Assembly (NCBI RefSeq): GCF_008107635.1
Contig: NZ_SDGZ01000009.1
Span: 1 to 58,950, forward strand
Direction of reading: 5' to 3'
DNA: 58,950 nt
DNA from: Weissella muntiaci
Lineage (GTDB): Bacteria > Bacillota > Bacilli > Lactobacillales > Lactobacillaceae
In this document: positions 1-10,200 of the stretch, piece after piece
Layout of the letters: each line of letters starts with the position of its first letter
How positions within the stretch are numbered: the stretch's first letter is position 1
Notes under the pieces: generated by a model
Database searches by the model: none
What the model was told of the DNA's origin: nothing
What the model saw: only the letters and a program-made list of their open reading frames with translations
Position numbers and translations under genes: made by a program

Positions 1-29
1 AAGGCACCCAGTGATGGGTGCCTTTTTTT
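1..29 (+). terminator. intrinsic terminator of an upstream gene
   Basis: AAGGCACCC and GGGTGCCTT pair around a 6-nt loop and run into a T tract. It ends a plus-strand gene lying before the window. Confidence 0.85.
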
Positions 30-101
30 AAAATAATAGACTTTATCAAGTGAACTGGTAGAATTGAAAGCAAACGTTGTTTAGGGAAGGAGGAAGCGCA
101 G

Positions 102-872
102 GTGAGCAATTATTCATCAAAATATAAACAAGGTGTTATTGATACATATTTATCTGGCATGAGCTGGGACTACTTGGAAGAGCATTTTACACCATCCAAG
201 GTAACGATGCAGAAGTGGGTTAAAAGCTATTTACTAGCTAACCCAGAAAAAGCGATTGTCTTGTATGAAAAGAGTCGTAAAAATGAACAGCAGCTGCTGG
301 ATGAACTTGATCAGGTCTATCAGAGTTTAGAACAACTTGAGTCAACACAATCGCATTCCTCAAATGAAAATACTGGAATTGTAACAGATGTTGAGATGTT
401 GGAGGCTTTGCGGACTAATGATCAAGATGCAGAAGCAATCGTTTATTATCAAATCATTATGACTGAGCGCGATCGGCAATATCTGGGCATTCCGGCAGAT
501 CAAGTGGCTCATTCAGCCAACCTACCGGTAACGGATACGTTTACCTATTTTCACGATGCTCCAATTAAGCTACCTAGTCAAAGTGAGCAAATTGAGATTG
601 AGCTGCTTGAGCACAATCAATCAGGGGTTGTAATGCTCCAAGGTTATGAATATCGTCAAGGCGAGCCAATTGATGAAGATGAAAGTATCCATATTGATTG
701 GCTATTAGATCAATTGGTCAGTGACGGTCATATTGATGTACCAAATAATGTACGGTTAGTTTATAATGTTTTGGAAAGTTATACAGTTGAGAAACTCCGT
801 AAGAAGTATCAGGACCATAAGTTCAGTATCTTGCAAAATTATATTCAGACCGGTGAACTGGAATGGATTTAA
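102..872 (+). CDS. protein of unknown function with transposase-like HTH N-terminus
   Basis: Not recognised as a named family. The protein has 256 residues and begins at GTG, 8 nt after a strong AAGGAGG. Residues about 4-45 (YSSKYKQGVIDTYL..., ending near MQKWVKSY) have the layout of the helix-turn-helix at the start of IS3-type OrfA transposases. A glutamine/glutamate-rich probable coiled coil follows at about 58-80, and then an acidic 170-residue part with no motif I can name. There is no signal peptide or membrane segment, so it should be cytosolic. It stands alone between two terminators. A domesticated DNA-binding domain is my inference from the N-terminus only. Confidence 0.75.
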   Translation: MSNYSSKYKQGVIDTYLSGMSWDYLEEHFTPSKVTMQKWVKSYLLANPEKAIVLYEKSRKNEQQLLDELDQVYQSLEQLESTQSHSSNENTGIVTDVEMLEALRTNDQDAEAIVYYQIIMTERDRQYLGIPADQVAHSANLPVTDTFTYFHDAPIKLPSQSEQIEIELLEHNQSGVVMLQGYEYRQGEPIDEDESIHIDWLLDQLVSDGHIDVPNNVRLVYNVLESYTVEKLRKKYQDHKFSILQNYIQTGELEWI

Positions 873-875
873 AAA

Positions 876-909
876 GGAAGTAATCAAATCAATGATTACT
901 TCCTTTTTT
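876..909. terminator. bidirectional terminator between convergent genes
   Basis: GGAAGTAATCA and TGATTACTTCC form an 11-bp stem with a 6-nt loop, with A/T runs on both sides, so it can end both the plus gene before it and the minus gene after it. Confidence 0.85.
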
Positions 910-1804
910 ATGCAATGGGGAAAGTGAATGTTTGAATGGCAAGATCGTTATAGCCTTGATAGTAGAGTTGCTTCTTATCAATGGAATAAGCACTGCGATA
1001 AATGGTGTAAGTGTCCGAGCGACTGGTGCTCTTGGGGACTGTTACACTATTCAGAATATGCCAAGTTTCAATAACATTATTCGCCTCGTCGATCGGGGTT
1101 ACGGCATAGTCTTTCAAGATGGTTGCTCGAATGAACCGAGCGGTTGGAGTGAAGCCTCCTGGGAAAGCTGGTTTGCCACTGAAATTACCACTTGAGATTC
1201 CATTCAGCAGCGTTGATGTAGTTGAGAAGTCCATGTAGTCATCAAGTTTAGCGATTTCTCGTTGAAAGTTAGGTGCGTTTGTAACAACACCAATTGGATT
1301 ATTGATGACAATCAGTTCGCCATCAATCGGCTCAATGCTAATCATTGCCCCAGTTGGATCAGTCAAGGCAAAGTGTAGATCATTGCGGCCGTAGTCGAAG
1401 GCTGCATGTTCGGCGGTCATTAGTTGAACTTCGTGAATGTGTTCAACCACATCGTCAACGGATTTGAAATTGCCTAGAAGCCAAAGAATGAATTCTAAGG
1501 GTGCAAGGGGGAGTTTGTCAGATTGTGGAACGTTATTATAACCCGACTTGTTTGAAAAAGTTAGCTTTTGACCGGCCAAACCATACTCATTAATACCATC
1601 AGATAAATCAACATGCAAATTGGCAATAGAGTGACCGACGCCTAAGATTGCATATTTATTATTGACTACTCGCTGATCATAGGCCGTAAGCCATTCATAG
1701 TCGCGAGGAAGTACAAGTGGCGTTGCGGGAAAGGTATGCCAGTCCATTGTGCGGGCAAAGAGGATGTTATTATCGAGGGCGTGCATTTTTATACTAGTAC
1801 ACAT
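908..1804 (-). CDS. choloylglycine hydrolase / penicillin acylase family protein
   Basis: An Ntn-hydrolase of the linear-amide C-N hydrolase family (bile salt hydrolase, penicillin V acylase and relatives), 298 residues, near the usual length. After removal of Met1 the nucleophile is Cys2 (MCTS). Arg18 and Asp21 lie in FARTMDW, an Asn at about 176 in VTNAPNF, and an Arg at about 223 in TARFIRA, matching the known catalytic set. The residue at position 82, Asn in bile salt hydrolases and Tyr in penicillin acylases, appears to be Thr (GQKLTF), so the substrate cannot be assigned. No signal peptide. The start is supported by GAAAGG upstream on the minus strand. It is a single gene. Confidence 0.85.
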   Translation of the reverse strand: MCTSIKMHALDNNILFARTMDWHTFPATPLVLPRDYEWLTAYDQRVVNNKYAILGVGHSIANLHVDLSDGINEYGLAGQKLTFSNKSGYNNVPQSDKLPLAPLEFILWLLGNFKSVDDVVEHIHEVQLMTAEHAAFDYGRNDLHFALTDPTGAMISIEPIDGELIVINNPIGVVTNAPNFQREIAKLDDYMDFSTTSTLLNGISSGNFSGKPAFPGGFTPTARFIRATILKDYAVTPIDEANNVIETWHILNSVTVPKSTSRSDTYTIYRSAYSIDKKQLYYQGYNDLAIQTFTFPIA

Positions 1805-1872
1805 TAGCTTGAGCCTTTCAGAAGATATAAGTGCCTTTAGTATAAATGATTTTCTTGAAATAAAACAGTTAC

Positions 1873-1901
1873 TTGAATCTTAACTAGCAAAGGTATATAT
1901 T
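1873..1901 (+). promoter_or_regulatory. promoter of the Y-family polymerase gene
   Basis: TTGAAT, a 17-nt spacer and TATATT. Transcription would start about 20-30 nt before the gene. I see no LexA/HdiR-type palindrome around it. Confidence 0.6.
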
Positions 1902-1937
1902 AGTTTTAACCTTATAAAATTATGGATGGTGCGACTA

Positions 1938-3248
1938 ATGAGCCTATTTCCAAATGAAGAACGACGTAAAATCCTAGCAATTGATTCAAAAAGTTTTTAT
2001 GCAAGTGTTGAAGCAATTTCGGTTAATCTAAATCCATTAACAGCGGTGCTGGTCGTAATGTCGACAGCCGAGAATGCCGGCCGTGGATTAATTCTTGCGG
2101 CGTCGCCAATGGCTAAGAAGCTTTTTGGCCTATCAAATGTTTCGCGAGCGTATGAAGTCCCAATCCATGATCCGCGTTTAATAATCCGGCAGCCGAGGAT
2201 GAATTATTATATCCGGGTTAATAAGCAAGTGAATGATATCTTTCGTAATTTTGTAGCTGATGAAGATTTACACATTTATTCAATTGATGAGTCCTTTTTA
2301 GATGTAACAGATTCATGGGAATATCTCCGTGCGCAATATGGTAGTGACTTAACCTTGAAGCGTTTGGGACGCATCATCCAACGTGAACTACGGGAGAAAA
2401 TTGGACTATATTTATCGGTTGGGATTGGCGATTCATTAGCAATGGCTAAATTGGCGCTAGATTTAGAAGCTAAAAGTGCTCCCGATTTATTGGGCGAGTG
2501 GCACTTTGAAGATTTGGCTGAAAAGTTATGGCCACAGACCAAGTTGGACGATGTTTGGAGTATTGGCCGTCGTACCGCGAAGCGACTGTACCGGTTGGGT
2601 ATTATGAGTATGGGTGATTTGGCAATGGTTGATCCGGCAGTTTTGTATAAGGAATTTGGTGTAAGGGGTCATGAGTTATTTGCCCTAGCGTGGGGAATTG
2701 ACCGAAGTAGAATCACTGATAAGCATCATGCAAAAGAACATTCATTATCGAATGGACAGGTGTTACCACGAAACTATCAAACGGCGGCGGAGATAAGCAA
2801 TGTAATCCGTGAGATGGCTGAACAAATTGCGAGTCGTCTACGGGCTGAAAAATTGGTGGCTGGGCAAGTTTCTTTAAGTATCAGTTTTAGTCGCAACACC
2901 ACCGGTGGTCTAAATGGTCGATCAAATATTATTCCCACGAATCGAACGGTGGCAATTGTTGATGCATTGGAGGAAATCTTTCAGCAGAAATACCAAGGTG
3001 AAAGTGTACGAAATATTTATGTCGGGGCCAGTAAAACGGGACCGGCTGGGATGGAACAGGGTGATCTTTTCGTTTCTTACGATGAAGATATGAAACAACA
3101 AAAGCTAGATCAGACGGTGGATAGAATTCGTAAAAAATATGGTATCACGTCAATTGTTAAATCTGCATCCTTGACTCAAGGTGGTACGATGATTGGTCGG
3201 GCTGGATTAGTAGGTGGGCACCGCGGGGGTAATGCTTATGGATCATGA
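1938..3248 (+). CDS. Y-family DNA polymerase (UmuC-like, error-prone)
   Basis: Translesion DNA polymerase of the UmuC/UvrX group found in Firmicutes, about 436 residues. Family marks near the start are LAIDSKSFYASVEA (first catalytic Asp and the steric-gate region), then SIDESFLDVT (Asp-Glu pair) in the palm, and a C-terminal little-finger part. The ATG at 1938 is preferred because GGATGG lies 7 nt before it; ATG at 1926 in the same frame is possible but has no ribosome site. The stop overlaps the start of the YolD gene by 11 nt, a common pairing, and the RexAB exonuclease genes follow, so this reads as a DNA damage block. Confidence 0.9.
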   Translation: MSLFPNEERRKILAIDSKSFYASVEAISVNLNPLTAVLVVMSTAENAGRGLILAASPMAKKLFGLSNVSRAYEVPIHDPRLIIRQPRMNYYIRVNKQVNDIFRNFVADEDLHIYSIDESFLDVTDSWEYLRAQYGSDLTLKRLGRIIQRELREKIGLYLSVGIGDSLAMAKLALDLEAKSAPDLLGEWHFEDLAEKLWPQTKLDDVWSIGRRTAKRLYRLGIMSMGDLAMVDPAVLYKEFGVRGHELFALAWGIDRSRITDKHHAKEHSLSNGQVLPRNYQTAAEISNVIREMAEQIASRLRAEKLVAGQVSLSISFSRNTTGGLNGRSNIIPTNRTVAIVDALEEIFQQKYQGESVRNIYVGASKTGPAGMEQGDLFVSYDEDMKQQKLDQTVDRIRKKYGITSIVKSASLTQGGTMIGRAGLVGGHRGGNAYGS

Positions 3249-3621
3249 ATTTGAGCAAGGTTACGAACGGGCGCGACACTTTTTTAACGAACATTATCTT
3301 GATCGGGGGATGCTGAAATGGATGGGATATTATTTGTCCGATCATACACAGAGCATTGCAAAGGATGCACGAGCACAAGTTGAAATTGATAGTCGGACCC
3401 GCAAGCAAGAAATGACAGAGAGTGAAATTTCAGATATCTTATTCCATAGCTATGAAAACACTTTGCCAGTGGTCGTTCAGGTCAGTGGTCAAACAATTGA
3501 AGGAACACTACCTGAGAAAATTACGGGGAAGGTTTTGGGTTACGATGAAAATAATGCTGTATTTATTGGGAAACAGGCGATTATTATTAAGGATATTTGG
3601 TGGGTCGGATATCTTGATTGA
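3238..3621 (+). CDS. YolD-like protein
   Basis: A 127-residue protein with the YolD-family signature RGMLKWMGYYLSDHT near residues 22-36. YolD-like genes typically sit beside UmuC-type polymerase genes in Firmicutes, where a regulatory or accessory role in mutagenic repair is assumed but not settled. The start codon lies inside the last codons of the polymerase gene; ATG at 3238 is 8 nt after GGGGG, a better spacing than the ATG at 3232 in the same frame. Translation is probably coupled to the polymerase. Confidence 0.85.
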   Translation: MDHEFEQGYERARHFFNEHYLDRGMLKWMGYYLSDHTQSIAKDARAQVEIDSRTRKQEMTESEISDILFHSYENTLPVVVQVSGQTIEGTLPEKITGKVLGYDENNAVFIGKQAIIIKDIWWVGYLD

Positions 3622-3666
3622 TTTTTGATAAAATTAAAATAACTAATTAGAAAAGAGGGCGACGCA

Positions 3667-6600
3667 TTGGCATTATCATTACTGTTTGGCCGTGCAAGTA
3701 TGGATCATGAGCTGGCATTGTTGGAAGAAATGCAATTGGTGCGAAAGCATGATCCACAAGCACAGATCTTTTACGTAGTCCCTAATCACATCAAATTCGA
3801 ATCAGAAATCAATATCTTATCGCGCCTTGCAGATCTGGATGGCCGACGTGGTGCAGCACTGGTTACACCAAATGTACAAGTATTCTCACTGAGCCGCCTT
3901 GCATGGTATTACATGCAAGATGATCCAATTTATCGGCAATCTAACCTGTCAGAAAATGGATTGGTAATGTTGGTTCAAAGATTGTTGGCTGAAAACGTTG
4001 ATCAACTCGAACAATATCAAGGTATGCTTGGAAAACAAGGTTTTATTAGTCAGTTTTCAAAGCAGTTGCTTGAATTAAAGCAATCCGGTTTGACTTGGAA
4101 TGGTGTTAGGCAAATGGCACAAGATCTTAGTGATCAAGTAGTTTTGCAACGCAAGCTGAATGATTTTGCATTGATTGGCGAAGCCTTAGATCAAGAAATG
4201 GCCGAACGAGGGCAGTATCTATCTAGTGAGCTTCTAACTGCCCTAAAGTTATTTCTCGCGACCTCTCGGGTAGACATTAAAAATCATTATTTCTTTATCA
4301 ATGGCTATTCCCAAATGACACCAAGTGAGCGAGGCGTAGTTGAAGCGCTGATTGAACATGCAGGCGGCGTGACAATTGCATTGACGACTGATGATGGTGC
4401 GGCGAGCATAACGACCGATAAATTAATTGATTACGATTTGTTTTATAAGCCGAAAGTCTTAGCGCAGAATTTCAGAGATTTTGCTCAGAGTAAAAATATT
4501 GCGGTTATCGCAAATAGTATTGACCGTAAGCGCGATATTTCAACCACATATGTTGCGGTTGAAAATTTTTGGATTGACTATGTTCAGCATGGTATTGGTC
4601 AGTCTAAAAGCAGTACATTAGTACCTGATCTTGAGATCGTTGAGTTATCCTCGCGCTATCATGAAGTTGATCAGATGGCGCGAACCATTCGTCGTGAAGT
4701 AGCGCAAGGAAAGGCTCGTTATCGAGATTATATTCTTTTGACGCCCGATCTTGGTCAATATGAAAACATTATTCCAGCAATTTTTGCTAAATATGATATT
4801 CCAATCTTTATGGACCTAGATCGGCCAATGGCGGCGCATCCGTTGGTTGCGTTCATTCGTAAGCTACTGGTATTGGCGCCAAATTATTCATTGGTGGACA
4901 TCATGACCTTGTTAAAAACAGAGTTATTGATTCCGGCGGGAATTGACCGTGAAGCTTATCGTGATGCATTGGCATTAACGGAGAACTATGCACTTGCTAA
5001 GAACTATACAGGTTGGCGTTGGACTGACCAGACAAATTGGCAGTATGACTATCGAGTTACAGATGAGGATGATGAGACCGTCAGGGAACGTGCTGCAAAA
5101 CAAGACGGTCAACTAGCATTAATTCACGATCAAATCAGTAAGTTGATTGCACCATTATTAGATAAGCTAGAACAGGCCACTGATGCGAGAGCGATTGTTA
5201 GTATTTTGTATCGTTTTATGAAGACCACAGGGGTCGATCAGCAAATCATCCAGTGGCGTGATCTAGCAATTGAGAATGGCGATCTTTGGGGGGCTCAGCA
5301 ACCAGAGCAGGTCTGGCGAACATTGATGGATATTTTTGATGATTTCGTAAATGTCTTTGATTCTGAGCGGATCTCATTAGCTGATTTGAGCGACTTATTA
5401 GGGGCGGCATTTGATAATGCGAAGTATACTGGGATACCTGCAACTATGGATCAAGTTAGGATTTCAGAAAGCGGGATCGTTCAAAATAAGGGCTACCAAA
5501 CCGTAATGGTATTCGGTGCTACTAGTACTAATCTTCCTGCAACGGTCAATCAGAAATCACTCTTACATGATCTTGATCGGGCGAAGTTGAGTCCAGTATT
5601 ACCTGAAAATGTTTATTTGAATGATACAGCTGAGCAGACTATGTCAGAAGAAGAATTGCGAATTTATAACGCGATGATGATTGGAACGCACCGACTGATT
5701 TGGTTATATGCAACTAGCAATGGCGAAAAGCAGCAGCAAGCCTCAAGTTATGTGCTACGCCTGAAAAAACAATTCGACTTAGATGTGGAAGTCCAACCTC
5801 GATTGCCGTTCTTTGCTGGTGGGGCAGATGATGTTGATCCTTGGGTTGGCTCAACGCCAGTAACAACAGCGAATATCCTGATTGCAAAACGCTTGGCACA
5901 ACAAGCTGATACACCGTTGAGCGAATCATGGAAGGCGTTGCAGCGACTAGTTGAAAAGGAAAATCTTGCACTAACAAAACAATTGTTTGGTGCATTGTTC
6001 TACCAGAATCGACCACAAGATGTTCACCCAGCTTTGATTCAAAACTTGTTTGGTACTAATTTAAAGACATCAATATCTCGATTAGAGAGTTATGCGAGAA
6101 ATCCGTATGAGTTTTTCCTGAAGTATGGCCTGCGATTGCAAGAGCGACAAGTACTTGCATTAACGCCAGCTGAAAAGGGGACATTGATGCATGGTCTCTT
6201 GGAACACTCATTCCAAGGTTTGATTAAAAACCACCAAACGTTAGGTGAGCTTTCCGCCACACAGCTTATCGAACAAACAAATCAGGCACTGCAAAGTTTG
6301 ATGGAATTGGACGATCCAACTTACGACATTTTCAAATCAACTCCACGAATGGAGTTTTTGACCAAATTGCTTAAAGAGCAAGTTGAGCAAGCTTTATTCA
6401 ATATGCAGCGTGGGCAGGCTCAGGGTGGCACAATTCATAGTTTGGCAGTCGAAACAGGCTTTGGACTTGGCAAGGGTGGTTTAGATCCAATTAAACATGA
6501 GTTACCTGCAGGGGAAGTGACTGTTCGCGGTAAGATTGATCGCTATGATCAAGTTGGTGAGGACTATTTGGCAGTTGTCGATTATAAGTCCAGTGCGAAG

Positions 6601-7212
6601 GTTTTCGATTACAATCAGGCGTTAGCAGGTTTGGAACTGCAATTACTGACATATTGGGATGCGATGACGAAAAATGCGCATACAATTGCTGATAAGCAGA
6701 TTGCGGCAGCTGTGTTTTGGACCTTAAATAGTAATTTAATTAAGGCGGAAGATCTATCGGTTGACTCATTTAAAGCCTTACAGGAGCAAGCGTTATCAGA
6801 GAGCCATGAGCAAGGCAAGTATCGTGGAATAATCCTAGATACAGGTAACTTTGTCGATGAATTAGCTGGTAACGATGAAGATAAAGCACCTTTTGCAATC
6901 AAGCGGAAGAAATCGGGTGATTTTGCAGCCAGCGCTGATGTGATTTCAGAAGAAGAGCAGACGATCTTGTTGGATTTTGTAGCGGCTAAGACCACTCAAT
7001 TGGCTGGTCAGATTTTAGAAGGAAAGTTTCCCTTGCAGCCATATCGTGATGGTAATAAAACAGCACTACAATATTCAGAATATAAGTCGATAATGCGCTT
7101 TGATGCAATGATGGGTGACCAGTATCATGACTTAATGGGTAAGCTGAAAAAAGAAGATGCTTTAACTGCTATGCAGGCATTGATAAATAAGGTGAGAGGA
7201 GCAGATGCGTAA
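3667..7212 (+). CDS. rexB: ATP-dependent exonuclease subunit RexB (AddB type)
   Basis: Second subunit of the RexAB/AddAB helicase-nuclease, which resects double-strand breaks for RecA loading. 1181 residues, normal length. The C-terminal RecB-type nuclease motif is present (Asp958 in GKIDRY; Asp972-Tyr-Lys974 in VVDYKSS). The cysteines that bind the Fe-S cluster in Bacillus AddB are absent (positions around YARNPYEFF and YSEYKSIMRF carry no Cys), as known for the RexB type. The N-terminus lacks a Walker A motif. The start is TTG after AAGAGGG. Its TAA overlaps the ATG of rexA (TAATG), so the two subunits are translationally coupled. Confidence 0.95.
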   Translation: MALSLLFGRASMDHELALLEEMQLVRKHDPQAQIFYVVPNHIKFESEINILSRLADLDGRRGAALVTPNVQVFSLSRLAWYYMQDDPIYRQSNLSENGLVMLVQRLLAENVDQLEQYQGMLGKQGFISQFSKQLLELKQSGLTWNGVRQMAQDLSDQVVLQRKLNDFALIGEALDQEMAERGQYLSSELLTALKLFLATSRVDIKNHYFFINGYSQMTPSERGVVEALIEHAGGVTIALTTDDGAASITTDKLIDYDLFYKPKVLAQNFRDFAQSKNIAVIANSIDRKRDISTTYVAVENFWIDYVQHGIGQSKSSTLVPDLEIVELSSRYHEVDQMARTIRREVAQGKARYRDYILLTPDLGQYENIIPAIFAKYDIPIFMDLDRPMAAHPLVAFIRKLLVLAPNYSLVDIMTLLKTELLIPAGIDREAYRDALALTENYALAKNYTGWRWTDQTNWQYDYRVTDEDDETVRERAAKQDGQLALIHDQISKLIAPLLDKLEQATDARAIVSILYRFMKTTGVDQQIIQWRDLAIENGDLWGAQQPEQVWRTLMDIFDDFVNVFDSERISLADLSDLLGAAFDNAKYTGIPATMDQVRISESGIVQNKGYQTVMVFGATSTNLPATVNQKSLLHDLDRAKLSPVLPENVYLNDTAEQTMSEEELRIYNAMMIGTHRLIWLYATSNGEKQQQASSYVLRLKKQFDLDVEVQPRLPFFAGGADDVDPWVGSTPVTTANILIAKRLAQQADTPLSESWKALQRLVEKENLALTKQLFGALFYQNRPQDVHPALIQNLFGTNLKTSISRLESYARNPYEFFLKYGLRLQERQVLALTPAEKGTLMHGLLEHSFQGLIKNHQTLGELSATQLIEQTNQALQSLMELDDPTYDIFKSTPRMEFLTKLLKEQVEQALFNMQRGQAQGGTIHSLAVETGFGLGKGGLDPIKHELPAGEVTVRGKIDRYDQVGEDYLAVVDYKSSAKVFDYNQALAGLELQLLTYWDAMTKNAHTIADKQIAAAVFWTLNSNLIKAEDLSVDSFKALQEQALSESHEQGKYRGIILDTGNFVDELAGNDEDKAPFAIKRKKSGDFAASADVISEEEQTILLDFVAAKTTQLAGQILEGKFPLQPYRDGNKTALQYSEYKSIMRFDAMMGDQYHDLMGKLKKEDALTAMQALINKVRGADA

Positions 7213-10200
7213 TGGCGATGAAGTTTACAGCGTCACAGACAGCTGCGATCGAGACAAAGGATAAGAATATCTTGGTATCGGCCTCAGCTGGTTCTGGAAA
7301 AACACGAGTGCTAGTTGAACGAGTAACTCAGCAACTATTAGCCGGTGCGGATATTGACCGCTTTTTAATTGTTACATTTACAGAAGCAGCAGCTGCTGAG
7401 ATGAAGGATCGCTTGGAAGGAGCTCTTCTTGCGCAGTTAGCAAACAGTACCGGCAAACAGCAACAACATTTAAGACGTCAGCTTAGACTACTGAAGGTTG
7501 CAAACATTTCGACCTTACACGCTTTTGCACTGAGGTTAATTGAGCAATATCATTACGCAATTAATTTAGACCCACAGTTTCGGTTGGCAGACGATGCTGA
7601 GTCGACTTTATTAAAGCTTGAAGTTTATCAAATGACCCTTAATCAGGCTTATGAGGATGATGCCAATGGTGTGTTTAAAGACTTTGTTAGTCAATTTGCA
7701 ACCAGCGGGCAGGATGATCAGCCTTTGCAAGATGCTGTATTCAAGATGTTTAATTTTGCGATGGCCCGTCCGGATACCGACGAGTGGTTAGCAGCATTAA
7801 CTGAGAAGTATGATTTCACAGGCGACTTTAGTCAAAGCACGTTCTATAAGGAAGCATTGCAACCTCAAGTCATTGAAAAACTTGATAGTTTGATCTTACG
7901 AAATGAAGTTTTACAAAACGAGGCCAGTATTGACTCAGAGGATCCAGGAATCATGAATCGCTTTGATAATCTGGTTGGTGACGGAAAGGTTTTTGAGTAT
8001 GTTCGTGAGCAAATCAGCCATGCGAATAGTTGGGATCAACTAGTCAAGGCAGTTCGCGAACAAGTATTCGATGGCTGGGGAAAGCGTGATGGTAAGGGAA
8101 AGAACTTAAAGAAAGATACTGACCCTGAGGTTAAGAATGCTTGGGCTGAAGTTAAAGAGCAGCGTGATGATATCTTAAAAGAGTTTGAAGCGATGAAAGT
8201 GGCCTATTTCTTACTAGATTCGGCAGGCCTTGTTTTTACACTATCAGGTGCAAGCAATGTTTTGAGACAGTTGATTGATTTTGTTCAAGTTTTCAGAAAG
8301 AATTTCTTGACGGAAAAGTTGCGTCGGAAAGTTTTGGACTTTAATGATTTGGAACACTTTGCGCTTGAGATTGTTCAGAGACAAGAGATCGCTGATGACC
8401 TCCGGCAACAATATGTTCAGATCATGGTTGATGAATATCAAGATACCAATCAATTGCAAGAGGCGATTTTACAATCGTTTGTGCAGTCAGATAATGTCTT
8501 CCAAGTTGGCGATATCAAACAATCTATTTATAAGTTTCGTCAAGCTGACCCAGCATTGTTCAGGCAGAAATTAAGTGCTTACCCAGCGTTGCAAAACAGT
8601 GAAGTAATCACCTTGCAAGAGAATTTCCGTTCGCGACCAAATGTTACTAATTTTATCAATTACTTGTTTGAACAATTAATGAGTGAAGACTTAGGGGATG
8701 TTAATTATCAAGGCGCACACGAATTAGTTGCTGGGGCTGATTATTATCCAGATGAACTTGAAAAACATGCTGAACTGTTGGTCTATCTTAACGAGCAGTC
8801 TGACGAAGATGAGTCAGAGATTGTTGATGGTACTTCGGCGAATGGTTACACTGCTACTACGGGTCAGATAACGATGATGGGACACAAGATTAAGGATCTG
8901 ATGGCAAGTCAAATGTTGATCTATGATCGGGAGCTGCAAGTCAAACGTCCACTGAAGTTTAGCGATATTACGATTTTGGTGCCCGCACGAGGCCAAAATT
9001 TAGACGTATTAGCAATCTTTAGGGAATTAGAGATTCCAATCATGATTAGTGCAGCGGAGAATTATTTCCAAACAATGGAAATCTCAATTATGTTGAGTCT
9101 GCTGCAAGTTATCGATAATCCACTACAAGATATTTCCTTGGTAGCAGTGTTACGTTCCCCAATTTATAATTTGGGCGAAAATGCCTTGGCATTTATCCGG
9201 GCACAGAAGGTGGATGGAAACTTTTTTGAGGCCTTAAAGGCAACTGTCGCGAGCGATCAAGTTTTGCTGGCAACAGATAGCATGGCCCTTGAGGAAATCG
9301 AGAAGGTTATTAAAACAGTTAAACAGTTTTTCGCTGATTTAGAGCGCTTCAGAATGTTGGCTGTGCAAAACCAAATTGTTACTTTGATTTGGGACATCTA
9401 TACACAGACGGGTTGGTTAGATTATGTTGGGGGATTACCAGCTGGCGAGCAACGTCAAGCAAACTTGCATGCCTTATATGAGCGAGCAGCGGCTTATCAA
9501 AGGACCTCATTCGTTGGACTATATCAATTTATTAATTATGTTCAACAAATCCAAGCGCAGGACAAGGATTTGGGTGCGGCAGATGCAAATGTCGTGAGTG
9601 ATGCCGTCCAACTAATGACGATTCATCATTCGAAGGGTCTGGAATTCCCAGTCGTCTTTATGCTTAATACAAGTCGGCGGATGATTTCGAATCAGGATAC
9701 GACTGGTGCAATTGCTTTAGACGGTGAAGCAGGTGCGGGGATTGACTACATTGATGTTGAACATAATCTTAAGCTACCAACGCCGCAACGAGAGAACGTA
9801 CGTGAAGCGATTCGGCGTGGTGCTTTTGCTGAACAATTGCGAGTATTGTATGTGGCACTGACAAGAGCTGAGCAACATATTTATCTAGTTGGAACATATA
9901 AATCGGCCGAAACGATGTGGAAGAAGTGGTCACAAGCTAAGTTCGGCAGTCAACGAATGTTGCCAGACTGGGTTCGCTTGAAAGGGAGTTCATATTTAGA
10001 CTTGGCGGGGATGGCCTTGTTACGGCATCCTGATGTTAGTCAAAAATTGGCTGATTTAGTTGATATTGATTTGACGGAATTTACTGTGCAACCACCAAAA
10101 GTTGCTTTTGATTTTGATATTAATTTTGCAACTGAGCAACAACTTAACGATTGGCAAGATAGTTCAACTACTGAAAAAATTACTGAGGAACAAGTAGCGC

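Noticed and set aside
932-1195. Plus-strand 87-codon frame inside the choloylglycine hydrolase gene
   Set aside because: The opposite frame carries catalytic motifs; this one has no similarity I can see.
1850-1937. LexA/HdiR operator at the Y-family polymerase promoter
   Set aside because: No palindrome resembling CGAAC-N-GTTCG is present around the promoter boxes.
5246-5443. Minus-strand open frames inside rexB, rexA, hsdR and polC
   Set aside because: They are shadows of long conserved genes; none has a ribosome site or a recognisable motif.
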